DNA from: Sporosarcina sp. BI001-red
GTDB taxonomy: Bacteria > Bacillota > Bacilli > Bacillales_A > Planococcaceae
DNA: 64,000 nt
Reading direction: 5' to 3'
Assembly (NCBI RefSeq): GCF_003384035.1
Contig: NZ_QQAK01000001.1
Span: 1-64,000 of the forward strand
In this document: one piece after another, positions 46,802-55,553 of the stretch
Position numbering within the stretch: position 1 is the stretch's first letter
Layout of the letters: the number at the start of each line of letters is the position of its first letter
The notes under the pieces: generated by a model
Told to the model about the DNA's origin: nothing
Database searches by the model: none
The model's input: the letters and a program-made list of their open reading frames with translations, nothing else
Program-made: the position numbers and the translations under genes

Positions 46802-46888
46802 AGTCATGTCTTGTGTAAAGACAGCAGTAAATATAAATCGTTCTGCAAAGATAAAATAGTTTCACAAATTGAATGGGGGAATTACTCA

Positions 46889-47491
46889 ATGACGAAAAAA
46901 AGTATGTGGTCTTTAAAGTTTTCTACAGCTGCACTTGTCCTAATTCCAGCGGCAATCGGCATTAACTATCTTGGGAAGTTATTCGCTGAACTATTAAGAT
47001 TGCCACTATGGCTGGACTCGATTGGAACAGTGCTCTCCAGTATGTTAGCGGGTCCCATTATTGGCGCACTCACAGGGATCATTAATAATATCATCTATGG
47101 CTTTACCGCTAGTCCAGTATCGTTTGTCTATGCAATTACATCAGGGGTTATCGGCCTAGTTGTCGGAATCATGGCTTATAGAGGTTGGATCGCTTCCATC
47201 GGACGGGCGCTTGTTTTAGGGCTCGTGGTTGGCGTGATTGCTGCCACAGTTTCTACACCGCTGAATATCCTGTTTTGGGGAGGACAAACGGGTAACATCT
47301 GGGGAGATGCCTTATTTGCAACAATGATTGCGCATGACTTGCCTTTATGGTTCGCTTCGTTTGCTGACAGTCTTGCTGTAGATGTACCCGACAAAGTTGC
47401 GACAGTTATAATCGGCTTCCTGATATTCAGAAACTTGCCTAAAAACTTAACACATATGTATGATAGACGTTCAGAAATTGACCGACTGTAA
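46889..47491 (+). CDS. ECF transporter S component, substrate unknown
   Basis: 200 residues and six likely membrane helices. It has LPLWLDSIGTVLSSMLAGPI and GALTGIINNIIYGF, a pattern of ECF substrate-binding subunits. It gives specificity for a vitamin or similar micronutrient and works with the T and A subunits encoded behind it. There is no adjacent biosynthesis gene or riboswitch to hint at the ligand. The ATG at 46889 follows GGGGGA. The long upstream extension from 46811 is rejected, since it lies at the presumed transcription start. Confidence 0.8.
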   Translation: MTKKSMWSLKFSTAALVLIPAAIGINYLGKLFAELLRLPLWLDSIGTVLSSMLAGPIIGALTGIINNIIYGFTASPVSFVYAITSGVIGLVVGIMAYRGWIASIGRALVLGLVVGVIAATVSTPLNILFWGGQTGNIWGDALFATMIAHDLPLWFASFADSLAVDVPDKVATVIIGFLIFRNLPKNLTHMYDRRSEIDRL

Positions 47492-47506
47492 GCGAGGAGG
47501 AGTACC

Positions 47507-48274
47507 ATGAAGAATGGGACGTTCTATGTAGAGAAAGCTTCGATTGTTCATAACGTCGATCCATTATCCAAATTGCTATTCGTTTTTGTTTCCGTGGCGA
47601 TAACGTATATGTTATCCAATCAACCAGTTGTTTCAGGCGTCCTGGCCTTTACACTTTTGCTGTTGCTGCTTGGGAAAGTCCTGCATAATGTCCTTCCGAT
47701 TATCGGACTTAGTCTCGTTCTCATTTTCTCGATTATTGTCGTCCAAGGATTTTTCCACCCTGATCGGTCGACTGTCTGGTTCACGATTGGTTCTGTTCCT
47801 ATTTATAAAGAAGGTTTTTCTTATGCACTTTTGCTGACACTTCGCGTTTTGAATATGGTATGTGCGTTCGGAGTTCTGATTCTGACGACTAAGCCCGATG
47901 ATTTGGTCCAATCGCTCATTCGTAAAGGAATGTCACCCAAAATAGGTTACGTCCTTTTATCAGTACTACAAATCCTCCCTCAAATGATAGCAGCAACTGG
48001 CAAAATCACAGATGCACAGCGCGCTCGCGGAATGGAAACTGAAGGAGGATTATCAACACGTGTAAAATCATTCATCCCATTACTTACTCCCGTTGTATTG
48101 AATTCTATCAATGATACCCGGGATCGTTCGATAGCTCTTGAAATCCGAGGATTCAACTCAACAAGCGAACGGACCTTTCTTCATGAGACCAATCACTTTA
48201 AATATGGGTTCGTAATAAAAATTCTATTGGCGGCATCATTGGCCGCAGTAATTGCCTGGAGGATTTTCATATGA
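47507..48274 (+). CDS. ecfT: ECF transporter transmembrane subunit EcfT
   Basis: 255 residues. Five or so membrane helices and the coupling-helix motifs of the T family: MIAATGKITDAQRARGMETE and IALEIRGFN (Ala-Arg-Gly signatures). It links the S component to the ATPases. GAGGAGGAG precedes the ATG, 15 bases behind the S gene, and the end overlaps the next gene by four bases (ATGA), so the three genes form one translationally coupled operon. Confidence 0.88.
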   Translation: MKNGTFYVEKASIVHNVDPLSKLLFVFVSVAITYMLSNQPVVSGVLAFTLLLLLLGKVLHNVLPIIGLSLVLIFSIIVVQGFFHPDRSTVWFTIGSVPIYKEGFSYALLLTLRVLNMVCAFGVLILTTKPDDLVQSLIRKGMSPKIGYVLLSVLQILPQMIAATGKITDAQRARGMETEGGLSTRVKSFIPLLTPVVLNSINDTRDRSIALEIRGFNSTSERTFLHETNHFKYGFVIKILLAASLAAVIAWRIFI

Positions 48275-49932
48275 AAAGTATCAGAGTGGAACAGCTGAAA
48301 TACAAATATCCCGGGAGTGATCATTTCGTATTGGATGATATCTCTTTCGCAGTCGAAAAAGGGGAATTCATTGGGATCGCCGGTGAGAATGGAGCAGGAA
48401 AAACAACGCTTTGCTATGCCCTCAGCGGCTTAGTTCCTCATTTTTTCAAAGGGGGTTATGGCGGGAATGTTTTTATCGGAGATATGGAAGTGTATACACA
48501 TGCAATGAGTGAACTCACAGCGAGGGTTGGCCTCGTGTTTGAAAATCCGTTTTCACAAATGACGGGAGCCAAATTCACAGTCTACGACGAAATCGCATTC
48601 GGTCTTGAAAACTTAGGTGTGCCGCGTGGGGAAATGCATCGTCGCATACAAGAGTGTATGAAGCAATTGAAGATTGAAGAGTTAGGGGATGTAAATCCAT
48701 TTTCCCTTTCTGGCGGTCAATTGCAGCGTGTGGCGATTGCGAGTGTGATGGCCATGAAGCCTGATATCCTTATTTTGGATGAACCGACGTCGCAGCTTGA
48801 CCCTCAAGGCGCTGAAGAAGTCTTTCAAGTAGTTGAGCAACTGTCTGCGCAAGGCGTAACTATCATAATGGCTGAACAGAAAATCGAAAAACTGGCTGCG
48901 TATTCTGATCGGATCTTCTTAATGAATCAAGGGAAACTAATCCACAAAGGGACACCTGCAGAGATTTTTTCCCGAGACGATTTGGATGTCTATGGAATTG
49001 CGCCTCCCGTATATACATCAGCAGCCAGATCACTAAAATTTAGACAAGACCCTACAGCAAATCTTCCTGTTGTGTTAGAAGAGATGCCGACATCCGGTTT
49101 GGAAAAGTTTTCTTTGCCTACCCGGCATGTGGAAGTCGTTGATGTGAAAACTGCCGAAATTGTTGTTTCAGACCTTTGTTTTGGTTATGAAAAAGATGCT
49201 GAAATTATTAAAGGAATCGATCTGGAACTGAGCGGTAAACCACTTGCAATTATTGGACAGAACGGTGCGGGTAAAACAACGTTCGTAAAATTACTAAAGG
49301 CATTATTAAAACCTCATAAAGGAAAGATAACTGTTGTTGGGGTGAAAACGACAGACACTACTGCTGCAAAACTGGCTGCTGCTATCGGGCTTATCTTTCA
49401 AAATCCCAATGACCAGATTTTTAAAAGCAAGGTGATAGACGAAGTGATGTTTGGTCCATTAAACATTGGCCAATCCCCGGAAACCGCCGAAGCTAATGCA
49501 TTGAAAATGCTAGATCGTGTCGGCCTGGCGAGTAAAAAATATGAAAATCCTTATGATTTGAGTCTTGCTGAACGAAAACTAATTGCTGTAGCTTCGATTT
49601 TAGCGATGGATACGAAAGTTATCATATTCGACGAACCGACTATTGGTCAGGATGCCAAAGGAAAAGTGAAATTAGCTGCAATCATCAATGAGTTATATGC
49701 ACAAGGGAAGTTAGTAGTCTGTATTTTACACGATATGGATTTTGTCGCGGAAACGTTTGAGCGTACAGTTATTCTTGGGGATGGACGAGTATTGTTCCAT
49801 GGAGAAACACGCGCTGCGTTTGGTCAGGAAGAACTTTTGAGGGATGCTGGGCTTGAGCAACCTCATATTACACAACTCGCCCATCGAATGGGGTACCCGG
49901 GGATTCTATTAAGAAAGAGTGAATTGCATTAA
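48271..49932 (+). CDS. Fused two-domain ECF ATPase (EcfA-EcfA')
   Basis: 553 residues with two ABC domains. Domain 1 has Walker A GENGAGKTTL, signature LSGGQLQRVAIAS and Walker B LILDEPTSQLD. Domain 2 has GQNGAGKTTF, Walker B VIIFDEPTIGQD and an unusual signature, LSLAERKLIAVAS, in place of LSGGQ. One canonical and one degenerate site suggests asymmetric ATP use. Fusion of both ATPases in one chain resembles YkoD of the YkoEDC transporter. It energises uptake of the S-component ligand. Confidence 0.88.
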   Translation: MKSIRVEQLKYKYPGSDHFVLDDISFAVEKGEFIGIAGENGAGKTTLCYALSGLVPHFFKGGYGGNVFIGDMEVYTHAMSELTARVGLVFENPFSQMTGAKFTVYDEIAFGLENLGVPRGEMHRRIQECMKQLKIEELGDVNPFSLSGGQLQRVAIASVMAMKPDILILDEPTSQLDPQGAEEVFQVVEQLSAQGVTIIMAEQKIEKLAAYSDRIFLMNQGKLIHKGTPAEIFSRDDLDVYGIAPPVYTSAARSLKFRQDPTANLPVVLEEMPTSGLEKFSLPTRHVEVVDVKTAEIVVSDLCFGYEKDAEIIKGIDLELSGKPLAIIGQNGAGKTTFVKLLKALLKPHKGKITVVGVKTTDTTAAKLAAAIGLIFQNPNDQIFKSKVIDEVMFGPLNIGQSPETAEANALKMLDRVGLASKKYENPYDLSLAERKLIAVASILAMDTKVIIFDEPTIGQDAKGKVKLAAIINELYAQGKLVVCILHDMDFVAETFERTVILGDGRVLFHGETRAAFGQEELLRDAGLEQPHITQLAHRMGYPGILLRKSELH

Positions 49933-49954
49933 TCGGTTGCTAAAGTGTCTGTGC

Positions 49955-50019
49955 GGATACTTGTATGCAAAACAATCATGAATGTTTAAACAAACACGAA
50001 AGCTTCTTGCACAGCACCT
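49955..50019. repeat. Family A element (A7)
   Basis: GATACTTGTATGCAAAAC, AATCATGAATGTTTAAAC core, GCTTCTTGCACAGCACC; 22 bases behind the ECF ATPase stop. Confidence 0.85.
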
Positions 50020-50223
50020 AGCACGAATCTGGTGGGGGAACAGCAATCAATGCAATTGATCGTGATTGTTCAAAACATGATTATGAACTCCAAGGCTCAA
50101 ATCGAAAACCAAGATGTACTGCTCATAAAAACTAGATTAACTGTATGGATGGTTTAAAAGGGCCTGGAGATTCTACAATCCGTGCCGGGATCAGATATGA
50201 TGCATTTAGGAATGATTGCGGAC

Positions 50224-50532
50224 TTATTTAATAAGCAACTCGCGTATGAATGGGGAAACATACCCCAAGGCAATAAAAACGATGGCAACGTAAAGAACAG
50301 TTCCAGCTAATGGAAGATACCATTTTTTCTTCTTGGATTTGAATTGGAGCCAAAAATTAACTGCCCACAAGATGAATATAAAACCAGTAGAAATGTTTCG
50401 AGATACTTTATCGATGGGATCATCTATAGGTGCGCTAACACTAAAACTAGCGATTAGAAAAAAAAGACATATAAATCCCAGTAGTATAACATTTACGATA
50501 GCAACGAGAATCTGATAATTAAATTCTTTCAT
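50224..50532 (-). CDS. Three-TM protein, copy 1 of a duplicated gene
   Basis: 102 residues: KEFNYQILVAIVNVILLGFI (TM1), a loop with SAPIDDPIDK, TM2, a basic KSKKKKWYLP and TM3. No family recognised. GGAGGTG precedes the ATG, and a good promoter is visible. A paralogue at 53094-53396 shares the first 20 residues and the KSKKKKWYLPLAG block exactly but differs in the loops and C-terminus. Confidence 0.65.
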   Translation of the reverse strand: MKEFNYQILVAIVNVILLGFICLFFLIASFSVSAPIDDPIDKVSRNISTGFIFILWAVNFWLQFKSKKKKWYLPLAGTVLYVAIVFIALGYVSPFIRELLIK

Positions 50533-50570
50533 AAAATCTACACCTCCAGAGATTTTGAAATCCTATTCCG

Positions 50571-50599
50571 AATATACAGTAAATTACATTTATTCTCAA
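50571..50599 (-). promoter_or_regulatory. Promoter of three-TM gene copy 1
   Basis: On the minus strand TTGAGA, 17 bases, TATATT: a near-consensus sigma-A promoter about 40 bases before the start codon. Confidence 0.75.
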
Positions 50600-50653
50600 G
50601 GTTATATTTTATCAGAGTGATAAAAAAGGCTGACCTTCAAATGTGTATGATTT

Positions 50654-50699
50654 AACACTTACGATTGCAATTAAATGCACAATTGTAAGTGTTTTTTTA
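50654..50699 (+). terminator. Terminator hairpin within the duplicated segment
   Basis: AACACTTAC and GTAAGTGTT with an inner CAATT pairing, followed by T7 on the plus strand. Confidence 0.75.
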
Positions 50700-50810
50700 T
50701 ATGTTTTGTCACATATATCTCATATTATGCTTTTACGATAAATCCCCACCGGACTTTGGTTCCCTATAAAGTTATTAATGAACCATTATCATTTGAAGAT
50801 TCATAAAGTC

Positions 50811-50874
50811 GGTGCCTGTGCGTGAAACAATCATGAATGTTTAAACAAACACGAAAGTTTCATGCACAGGCACC
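50811..50874. repeat. Family A element, best-preserved copy (A8)
   Basis: 64 bp. GGTGCCTGTGCGTGAAAC and GTTTCATGCACAGGCACC pair with one mismatch; the centre contains the palindrome GTTTAAAC. Used here as the reference copy for the family. Confidence 0.9.
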
Positions 50875-50902
50875 ATAACAACTTCACGAGCGAATAACAA
50901 TA

Positions 50903-50938
50903 AACGGAACTCCTAAACTAAATGGAGGTCCGTTTTTA
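50903..50938 (+). terminator. Hairpin terminator
   Basis: ACGGAACTCC and GGAGGTCCGT, then TTTTT. No plus-strand gene ends just upstream, so it may be a leftover of a lost gene. Confidence 0.65.
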
Positions 50939-51004
50939 TGGTTGTTTACTTGTGAATTAGTAATTTGATCTTCAAGAAAAGACGGATACCATCTGGAAAG
51001 AAGA

Positions 51005-51013
51005 TGATATAAT
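51005..51013 (+). promoter_or_regulatory. Extended -10 promoter
   Basis: TGATATAAT, 120 bases before the small membrane protein gene. Confidence 0.5.
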
Positions 51014-51133
51014 AGAGTGTGAAGGGAAGACTTGGAATATTTGTGAATAACCATCCTTTCTCTTGTGAGCAGGTATCTGTTGCGGGTAAAAGTCATGAAT
51101 GTGATTGTAACTCAGTTGAAGGGGGAAGTGTCA

Positions 51134-51376
51134 TTGAATCTGTTTCTATGTATGCTCACAGCCGGCGTTTTAGGTATCTTGGTGCTAACTGGACCGATTG
51201 GAACTTTTGTAGCCGCTATACTACTTGTCGGTATCCTGTTCCGTACCTGTCTTTTGGTAAAAGATATCCATACACAGACCGTACCAAAGAAAAGTAAAGA
51301 AAAAGTGCAGGACAAAGTGCAAGACGCATATGAACGGTACATAAAAGAGAGGGACGCAAAAGAGATGGAAAGATAA
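51134..51376 (+). CDS. Small membrane protein with charged tail, unknown
   Basis: 80 residues starting with TTG. Two close hydrophobic helices (NLFLCMLTAGVLGILVLTG and FVAAILLVGILF) are followed by a highly charged helical tail (KKSKEKVQDKVQDAYERYIK). AAGGGGG at 51119-51125 is eight bases before the TTG. Longer starts in two frames were considered and rejected because they lack such a site. No family recognised. Confidence 0.5.
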   Translation: MNLFLCMLTAGVLGILVLTGPIGTFVAAILLVGILFRTCLLVKDIHTQTVPKKSKEKVQDKVQDAYERYIKERDAKEMER

Positions 51377-51548
51377 TGTATTAAAATAGGTGTTGTGTAA
51401 GATAAGACACAACTGTTTTTCTCACAACGTACCTGTAGGTGGAATTTACGTTCAAAGGCGTCAGTTCTTGTTGACGGGATAAGAAAACGAGCCTATTTGG
51501 TGAATATAGAAGGTACAGCCAAGATATGAAATGAAAGTGGGAATGAGC

Positions 51549-52163
51549 ATGAAAAAAAGTTATATAGTTGCAGTGCTACTAGCTGTGATCATCTTCATTT
51601 CTGTATTGGTCGTAGATAGTGGCGGTGATATGAATCCTGAGTTAGAAAATACGATTGTACACGAGGCTCCTTCAGGACCAGGTGAGGTATCCGATTATAC
51701 GGATCCACCTGCTTTGACTGAACACCAAGTGGCACTGAACGATCTTTACGTGAAGATCCCAAATCAAAAAAGTGATGTAGATCTGACGAAGAGAACAACA
51801 GATAAGTACATCATTGTGGACATTACTGACAAAGAAACCGGGGAGTTGTTATACACGTATGGTGAGTCAGCAGGTCATGGGAATGAGAAATTGGTGTTCA
51901 GAGAGGTTCCGACGAAAGAGGGGAAGGTTCGCCTGCAGATGGTAGTGGATATTGATTCTGTGGACTCGTTAATAAGTAAAGTCGTTGAAACGAAAGTAGT
52001 GTATGACCCTAAACCCAAGAAAGTTGAAAACGAAGCGATCACCGCTATTTCGCGGTCTGGAGAGCTTCCGGCAGAGAATATTGAAGTCTCGGCGAGACTC
52101 TATTTGAATTGGGGAAACGAAACTCAGGATTTGTACGAAGGTTATGAAATTGGCATTATTTAA
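51549..52163 (+). CDS. Membrane-anchored extracytoplasmic protein, unknown
   Basis: 204 residues. A single N-terminal membrane segment (KKSYIVAVLLAVIIFISVLV) serves as signal anchor, with no lipobox cysteine. An acidic, Pro-rich linker and a beta-rich domain follow, with YIIVDITDKETGELLYTYGE and ENIEVSARLYLNWGN. No family recognised. The ATG at 51549 has the best-placed, though weak, GTGGGA site. An A element follows 11 bases after the stop. Confidence 0.55.
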   Translation: MKKSYIVAVLLAVIIFISVLVVDSGGDMNPELENTIVHEAPSGPGEVSDYTDPPALTEHQVALNDLYVKIPNQKSDVDLTKRTTDKYIIVDITDKETGELLYTYGESAGHGNEKLVFREVPTKEGKVRLQMVVDIDSVDSLISKVVETKVVYDPKPKKVENEAITAISRSGELPAENIEVSARLYLNWGNETQDLYEGYEIGII

Positions 52164-52174
52164 AAATGAACGTC

Positions 52175-52237
52175 AGTGCCTGTGTGTGAAACAATCATGA
52201 ATGTGTAAATAAACACAAAAGTTTCATGCGCAAGCGT
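52175..52237. repeat. Family A element (A9)
   Basis: AGTGCCTGTGTGTGAAAC, AATCATGAATGTGTAAATAA core, AAGTTTCATGCGCAAGCGTC. Confidence 0.85.
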
Positions 52238-52265
52238 CATAACAATAGAAAGGAGGGCTTTGCCA

Positions 52266-53027
52266 GTGGCCTTACTGACAAAGGATACACAATACATACG
52301 AAACCTTTATCTGAAAAGAGACCAAATCAAGTCCTATGCGCGCTATCCGCTCAATCTCCCGTTCATCCGCGGCTTGGAGGAGTTGGCATTCCATCCGAAT
52401 GTCACCTATATCATCGGGGAAAATGGGATGGGGAAATCCACGCTATTAGAGGCAATCGCAATCAGCCTGGGTTTCAATCCTGAAGGAGGCACGCGCAATT
52501 TCAATTTTTCGAGTTATGACTCGCATTCCAATCTGGACCAGTACCTTCGTATTGTTAAAGGTGTTCATCGGGCGAATGATTCTTTTTTCTTCCGTGCGGA
52601 GACGTTTTACAATGTCGCCACCCACATAGAAGAATTGGATTCAGAACCATTGGGAGGACGAAGGATCATTGATTCCTTCGGTGGCAAGTCTCTTCATGAG
52701 CAATCGCATGGGGAATCATTTTTTGCGGCGTTCATCGAGCGTTTCCAGGGGGATGGACTGTACATACTGGACGAGCCGGAAGCAGCACTGTCGCCAACCC
52801 GGCAACTTGCGATGCTTTCAAGAATCCATGAGCTCGTGACAGAAGGTTCGCAATTCGTCATCTCCACTCATTCGCCGATTCTGATGGCATATCCGAAAGC
52901 ATTAATCTATCAGTTGGAAGACGAAGGGATGAGGGAAGTCGAGTTGGAGGATACCCCACACTTTTCGATCATGAATCAGTTTTTCAGCGACCGAGAACGG
53001 CTACTGCATCACCTATTTAAGCGTTGA
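52266..53027 (+). CDS. AAA/ABC-type ATPase of the AAA_21/AAA_23 group
   Basis: 253 residues. Walker A GENGMGKSTLLEA at about 50-62, a Q/S region, a degenerate signature SHGESFFAAF, Walker B GLYILDEPEAALSP and a switch histidine in FVISTHSPIL. This RecF/OLD-like P-loop arrangement occurs in single-gene ATPases of unknown function; no TOPRIM or nuclease domain is attached. The GTG at 52266 is taken because AGGAGG is nine bases upstream. The A9 element separates it from the previous gene. Confidence 0.75.
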   Translation: MALLTKDTQYIRNLYLKRDQIKSYARYPLNLPFIRGLEELAFHPNVTYIIGENGMGKSTLLEAIAISLGFNPEGGTRNFNFSSYDSHSNLDQYLRIVKGVHRANDSFFFRAETFYNVATHIEELDSEPLGGRRIIDSFGGKSLHEQSHGESFFAAFIERFQGDGLYILDEPEAALSPTRQLAMLSRIHELVTEGSQFVISTHSPILMAYPKALIYQLEDEGMREVELEDTPHFSIMNQFFSDRERLLHHLFKR

Positions 53028-53093
53028 AAGACAAATTGTTCATACGTATGAGATCCTGAATATAGGAAAAATAGGTATTCAAACACGCTTTCT

Positions 53094-53396
53094 TTAAGAA
53101 ATAAAAAAATTGTTTATAAATGGAAAAACAAGCAGTAAAAAAAACGAAACGATGGCAACGTAAAGGACGGCTCCAGCTAATGGCAGATACCATTTTTTCT
53201 TCTTGGATTTGTATTGGAGCCAATAATTAGCTGCCCATAGGACAAACATAAAAATAAACATACAGAATTGAGTTAACTTTAAGATGGGGTCATCTTCGAC
53301 TGGGCTAACACTAGGAAAAAGCCAGAAAAGACATATGAATCCCAAAAGTATTACATTTACGATAGCAACGAGAATCTGATAATTAAATTCTTTCAT
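53094..53396 (-). CDS. Three-TM protein, copy 2 of a duplicated gene
   Basis: 100 residues. It shares KEFNYQILVAIVNVILLGFI and SKKKKWYLPLAG with the paralogue at 50224 but has a different first loop (PSVSPVEDDPILKL) and tail. Its promoter, leader and ribosome-binding site are almost identical to those of copy 1, so both should be expressed alike. Function unknown. Confidence 0.65.
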   Translation of the reverse strand: MKEFNYQILVAIVNVILLGFICLFWLFPSVSPVEDDPILKLTQFCMFIFMFVLWAANYWLQYKSKKKKWYLPLAGAVLYVAIVSFFLLLVFPFINNFFIS

Positions 53397-53434
53397 AAAA
53401 TCTACACCTCCAGAGATTTTGAAATCCTATTCCA

Positions 53435-53463
53435 AATATACAGTAAATTACATTTATTCTCAA
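53435..53463 (-). promoter_or_regulatory. Promoter of three-TM gene copy 2
   Basis: TTGAGA, 17 bases, TATATT on the minus strand, as in copy 1. Confidence 0.75.
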
Positions 53464-53516
53464 GGTTATATTTTATCAGAGTGATAAAAAGGCTGACCTT
53501 CAAATGTGTATGATTT

Positions 53517-53561
53517 AACACTTACGATTGCAATTAAATGCACAATTGTAAGTGTTTTTTT
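53517..53561 (+). terminator. Terminator hairpin, duplicate copy
   Basis: AACACTTAC and GTAAGTGTT plus T-run, identical to 50654-50699. Confidence 0.75.
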
Positions 53562-53671
53562 ATATGTTTTGTCACATATATCTCATATTATGCTTTTACG
53601 ATAAATCCCCACCGGACTTTGGTTCCCTATAAAGTTATTAATGAACCATTATCATTTGAAGATTTAAGTAC

Positions 53672-53727
53672 AAAAAAAAGTAATCACCCACCGCTAACGA
53701 CTATGAGAGCAGGGTGATTACTTTTTC
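53672..53727. terminator. Bidirectional terminator
   Basis: AAAAGTAATCACCC and GGGTGATTACTTTTT form a 14-base stem with a long loop. It separates the duplicate segment from the convergent hydroxylase gene. Confidence 0.85.
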
Positions 53728-53855
53728 ATATCTTTTTTATATTAAGTTTAACGCAAATATAAACAATCAGAGAATAAACTTGTTCTATGGAGTAGAAATC
53801 TATATTTTTCCATCATTCAGATAAGGAAAATTACAAATGAATTAAGTAAAACCAT

Positions 53856-54491
53856 TTACCGTATTCGCTGTTTCCGCATCCATTGTGTTGCTACCCACTT
53901 TTCGCCAATCTCCACAGGTGCTCCGCCATGCAGCGTGATATCATTTAACGTTGGATCATTATAGAAATACTCAAAGTAGACGGCCATCCCTTTTTTGGGC
54001 GAGACGGAAAAGTTTAGGTGGGGGAAGAACGTTTCGCCACCTTGCTCTACATCATTCAGATACATGATCAGCGTACTAATTCGGTTGTTTGTTACCTTAC
54101 TAGTCGATGAGAAGAAATCGTGATGTGCTCTGTATTCTTGACCCGGCTTGTACTGAAGAATTTGCAGTCCTTCCCCATGTTCAATCGGGATATTCATAAC
54201 CGCTTCAATTCTTTTCTCGATTCGTGCAACAATTAGATTTTCGCTTTCTTCAATAAACATACTACTGCTTGTTCTCAACTCATTTTCTTCACGTACTGTG
54301 CCGATTTTTGAACGTTTCATCTTGTCTGTAGATAATCTGATCAGTTCATCGCACTCTTCATCACTTAACATATTGCCTAAAACGACGATCAATGGTTCTT
54401 CGATTTTCGCGACTATGTCAATCTCTCTATCCGTCAGTATCTTTTTACCAACGTGATTAAATATCGTTTGCTCTTTATTCTCCGCTATCAA
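53856..54491 (-). CDS. Prolyl 4-hydroxylase-like Fe(II)/2-oxoglutarate dioxygenase
   Basis: 211 residues, very like bacillar P4H. LSDEECDELIRLS and RTSSSMFI open the fold. The iron facial triad is HHD (RAHHDFF, H-x-D) plus the histidine of LHGGAPV, and the lysine of GEKWVATQW binds 2-oxoglutarate. VYFEYFYND and GGETFFPHLN are also typical. Proposed substrates are collagen-like or elongation-factor prolines, and a collagen-like protein is indeed coded at 7.2-9 kb. The TTG at 54491 is preferred because GAGGGG precedes it; an 11-codon longer frame lacks a site. Confidence 0.88.
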   Translation of the reverse strand: MIAENKEQTIFNHVGKKILTDREIDIVAKIEEPLIVVLGNMLSDEECDELIRLSTDKMKRSKIGTVREENELRTSSSMFIEESENLIVARIEKRIEAVMNIPIEHGEGLQILQYKPGQEYRAHHDFFSSTSKVTNNRISTLIMYLNDVEQGGETFFPHLNFSVSPKKGMAVYFEYFYNDPTLNDITLHGGAPVEIGEKWVATQWMRKQRIR

Positions 54492-54766
54492 CTTCGAACC
54501 CCTCTTCAATTGTTTGATTTTCAAATCAAATATGCCCTGGGGCTATGAGTGTACAGCTAATATCGGACTTCTTGTTCGGTTCACACTTCCTCTTTGGATG
54601 TAAAGTTAATTTATTTTAGCATGCTGGAATAGTTATCGTAAATTAGGAATGTAGTCAAAAAGGTAGTTAAATATTCCTGTTTTTCGTGATGTCTTCGCCA
54701 TTCTGTCAAATCTTAACTGACATAATAAATATTGGTGAAGGAACAGTCTTCATCGGTTAAAAAATA
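54492..54766. other. Gap upstream of the hydroxylase
   Basis: No gene. It must contain the hydroxylase promoter on the minus strand, but none is convincing. Confidence 0.3.
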
Positions 54767-54816
54767 GGTGCCTGTGTGCGAAACGACTATGAATTTTTAA
54801 GCAAACACGAAAGTTT
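54767..54816. repeat. Family A element lacking its right arm (A10)
   Basis: GGTGCCTGTGTGCGAAAC and the core down to AAACACGAAAGTTT; the CACAGGCACC end is missing. Confidence 0.75.
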
Positions 54817-54944
54817 AAAAATAATACTACGTCATCCGGAACATCTTACTACTTTAGTAATGCAGACTATTTGTAATATTGGATAAAGGGGCGTAACATT
54901 ATTACAAATTCATGACAAATAAAAAGAAAAGGGAGTTGAATAGG

Positions 54945-55457
54945 ATGAGTTTACACAAAAAAGTTATATTGGGGTTCGCACTTAGCGGAAGTTTGTTAAT
55001 CGGTGCTTGCAGTAATGGCGATGAAGCCAGTAAGGAAGCCCAGTCTGAAAATAATAATATCCAAGTCTTTGGTGATGTTGTTTCTGAGAATGATGGGTGT
55101 GTCTTACAGAGTCAATTTGAATCGGGGGATAATATAGTTTTCCGTATGGATGCTATCGATCCTAATACCAATGAGCAAATCAGTAAAGACGCCAAGATGA
55201 CTGTACATCTCTCGACAGGGGAAGATTTAGAAATGCACCATGCGCAGCATCCCTCTGGAGATACGGATCCGGTGCCTGAATTTTGGACAGTCATGTATAA
55301 AGTGACTGACGATACGCCAACAGGGATTTTAAACTATTCCGTTACAGCTGAAACAGACGGCAAAAAAGGAGAGTTTGCCCCATTTGATGTAGAACCTTCC
55401 CTATTAACGATAGTGGACCCAGCCGAGGAAGGAACAGGGGACGCAGGAGAGAAATAA
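54945..55457 (+). CDS. Surface lipoprotein, unknown
   Basis: 170 residues. Signal peptide with lipobox LIGAC, then a beta-sandwich-like domain with IQVFGDVVSENDGCVLQSQF, KMTVHLSTGEDLEMHH and GILNYSVTAETDGKKGEFAP. It would be tethered to the outer membrane leaflet. AAGGGAG lies nine bases before this ATG; the longer frame to 54912 adds a basic stretch and is less likely. It is 96 bases from another lipoprotein gene, probably one operon. Family not recognised. Confidence 0.7.
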   Translation: MSLHKKVILGFALSGSLLIGACSNGDEASKEAQSENNNIQVFGDVVSENDGCVLQSQFESGDNIVFRMDAIDPNTNEQISKDAKMTVHLSTGEDLEMHHAQHPSGDTDPVPEFWTVMYKVTDDTPTGILNYSVTAETDGKKGEFAPFDVEPSLLTIVDPAEEGTGDAGEK

Positions 55458-55553
55458 GTCCCTCAGCTAATCTTCTTCCCTCTATCAACTTTCGGAAAAT
55501 ATCATAACCCCACCAGTTTATATTTAGAATTCCAGAAATGGAGAGTGATTAGA

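Larger units (their letters stand above)
50491..50801. repeat. ~310-bp duplicated segment, copy 1
   Basis: Nearly identical to 53354-53663, with only about two differences by eye. It covers the 5' end of the three-TM gene, its promoter and a hairpin terminator. Confidence 0.9.
53354..53663. repeat. ~310-bp duplicated segment, copy 2
   Basis: Near-identical to 50491-50801, in the same orientation, 2.86 kb away. Confidence 0.9.

Noticed and set aside
46670-46888. TPP or other vitamin riboswitch before the ECF transporter
   Set aside because: The CTGAGA/ACCTGA core of TPP and the conserved FMN and cobalamin boxes were not found.
50050-50160. Short plus-strand frame between A7 and the three-TM gene
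   Set aside because: No ribosome-binding site, no homologous pattern; probably intergenic debris.
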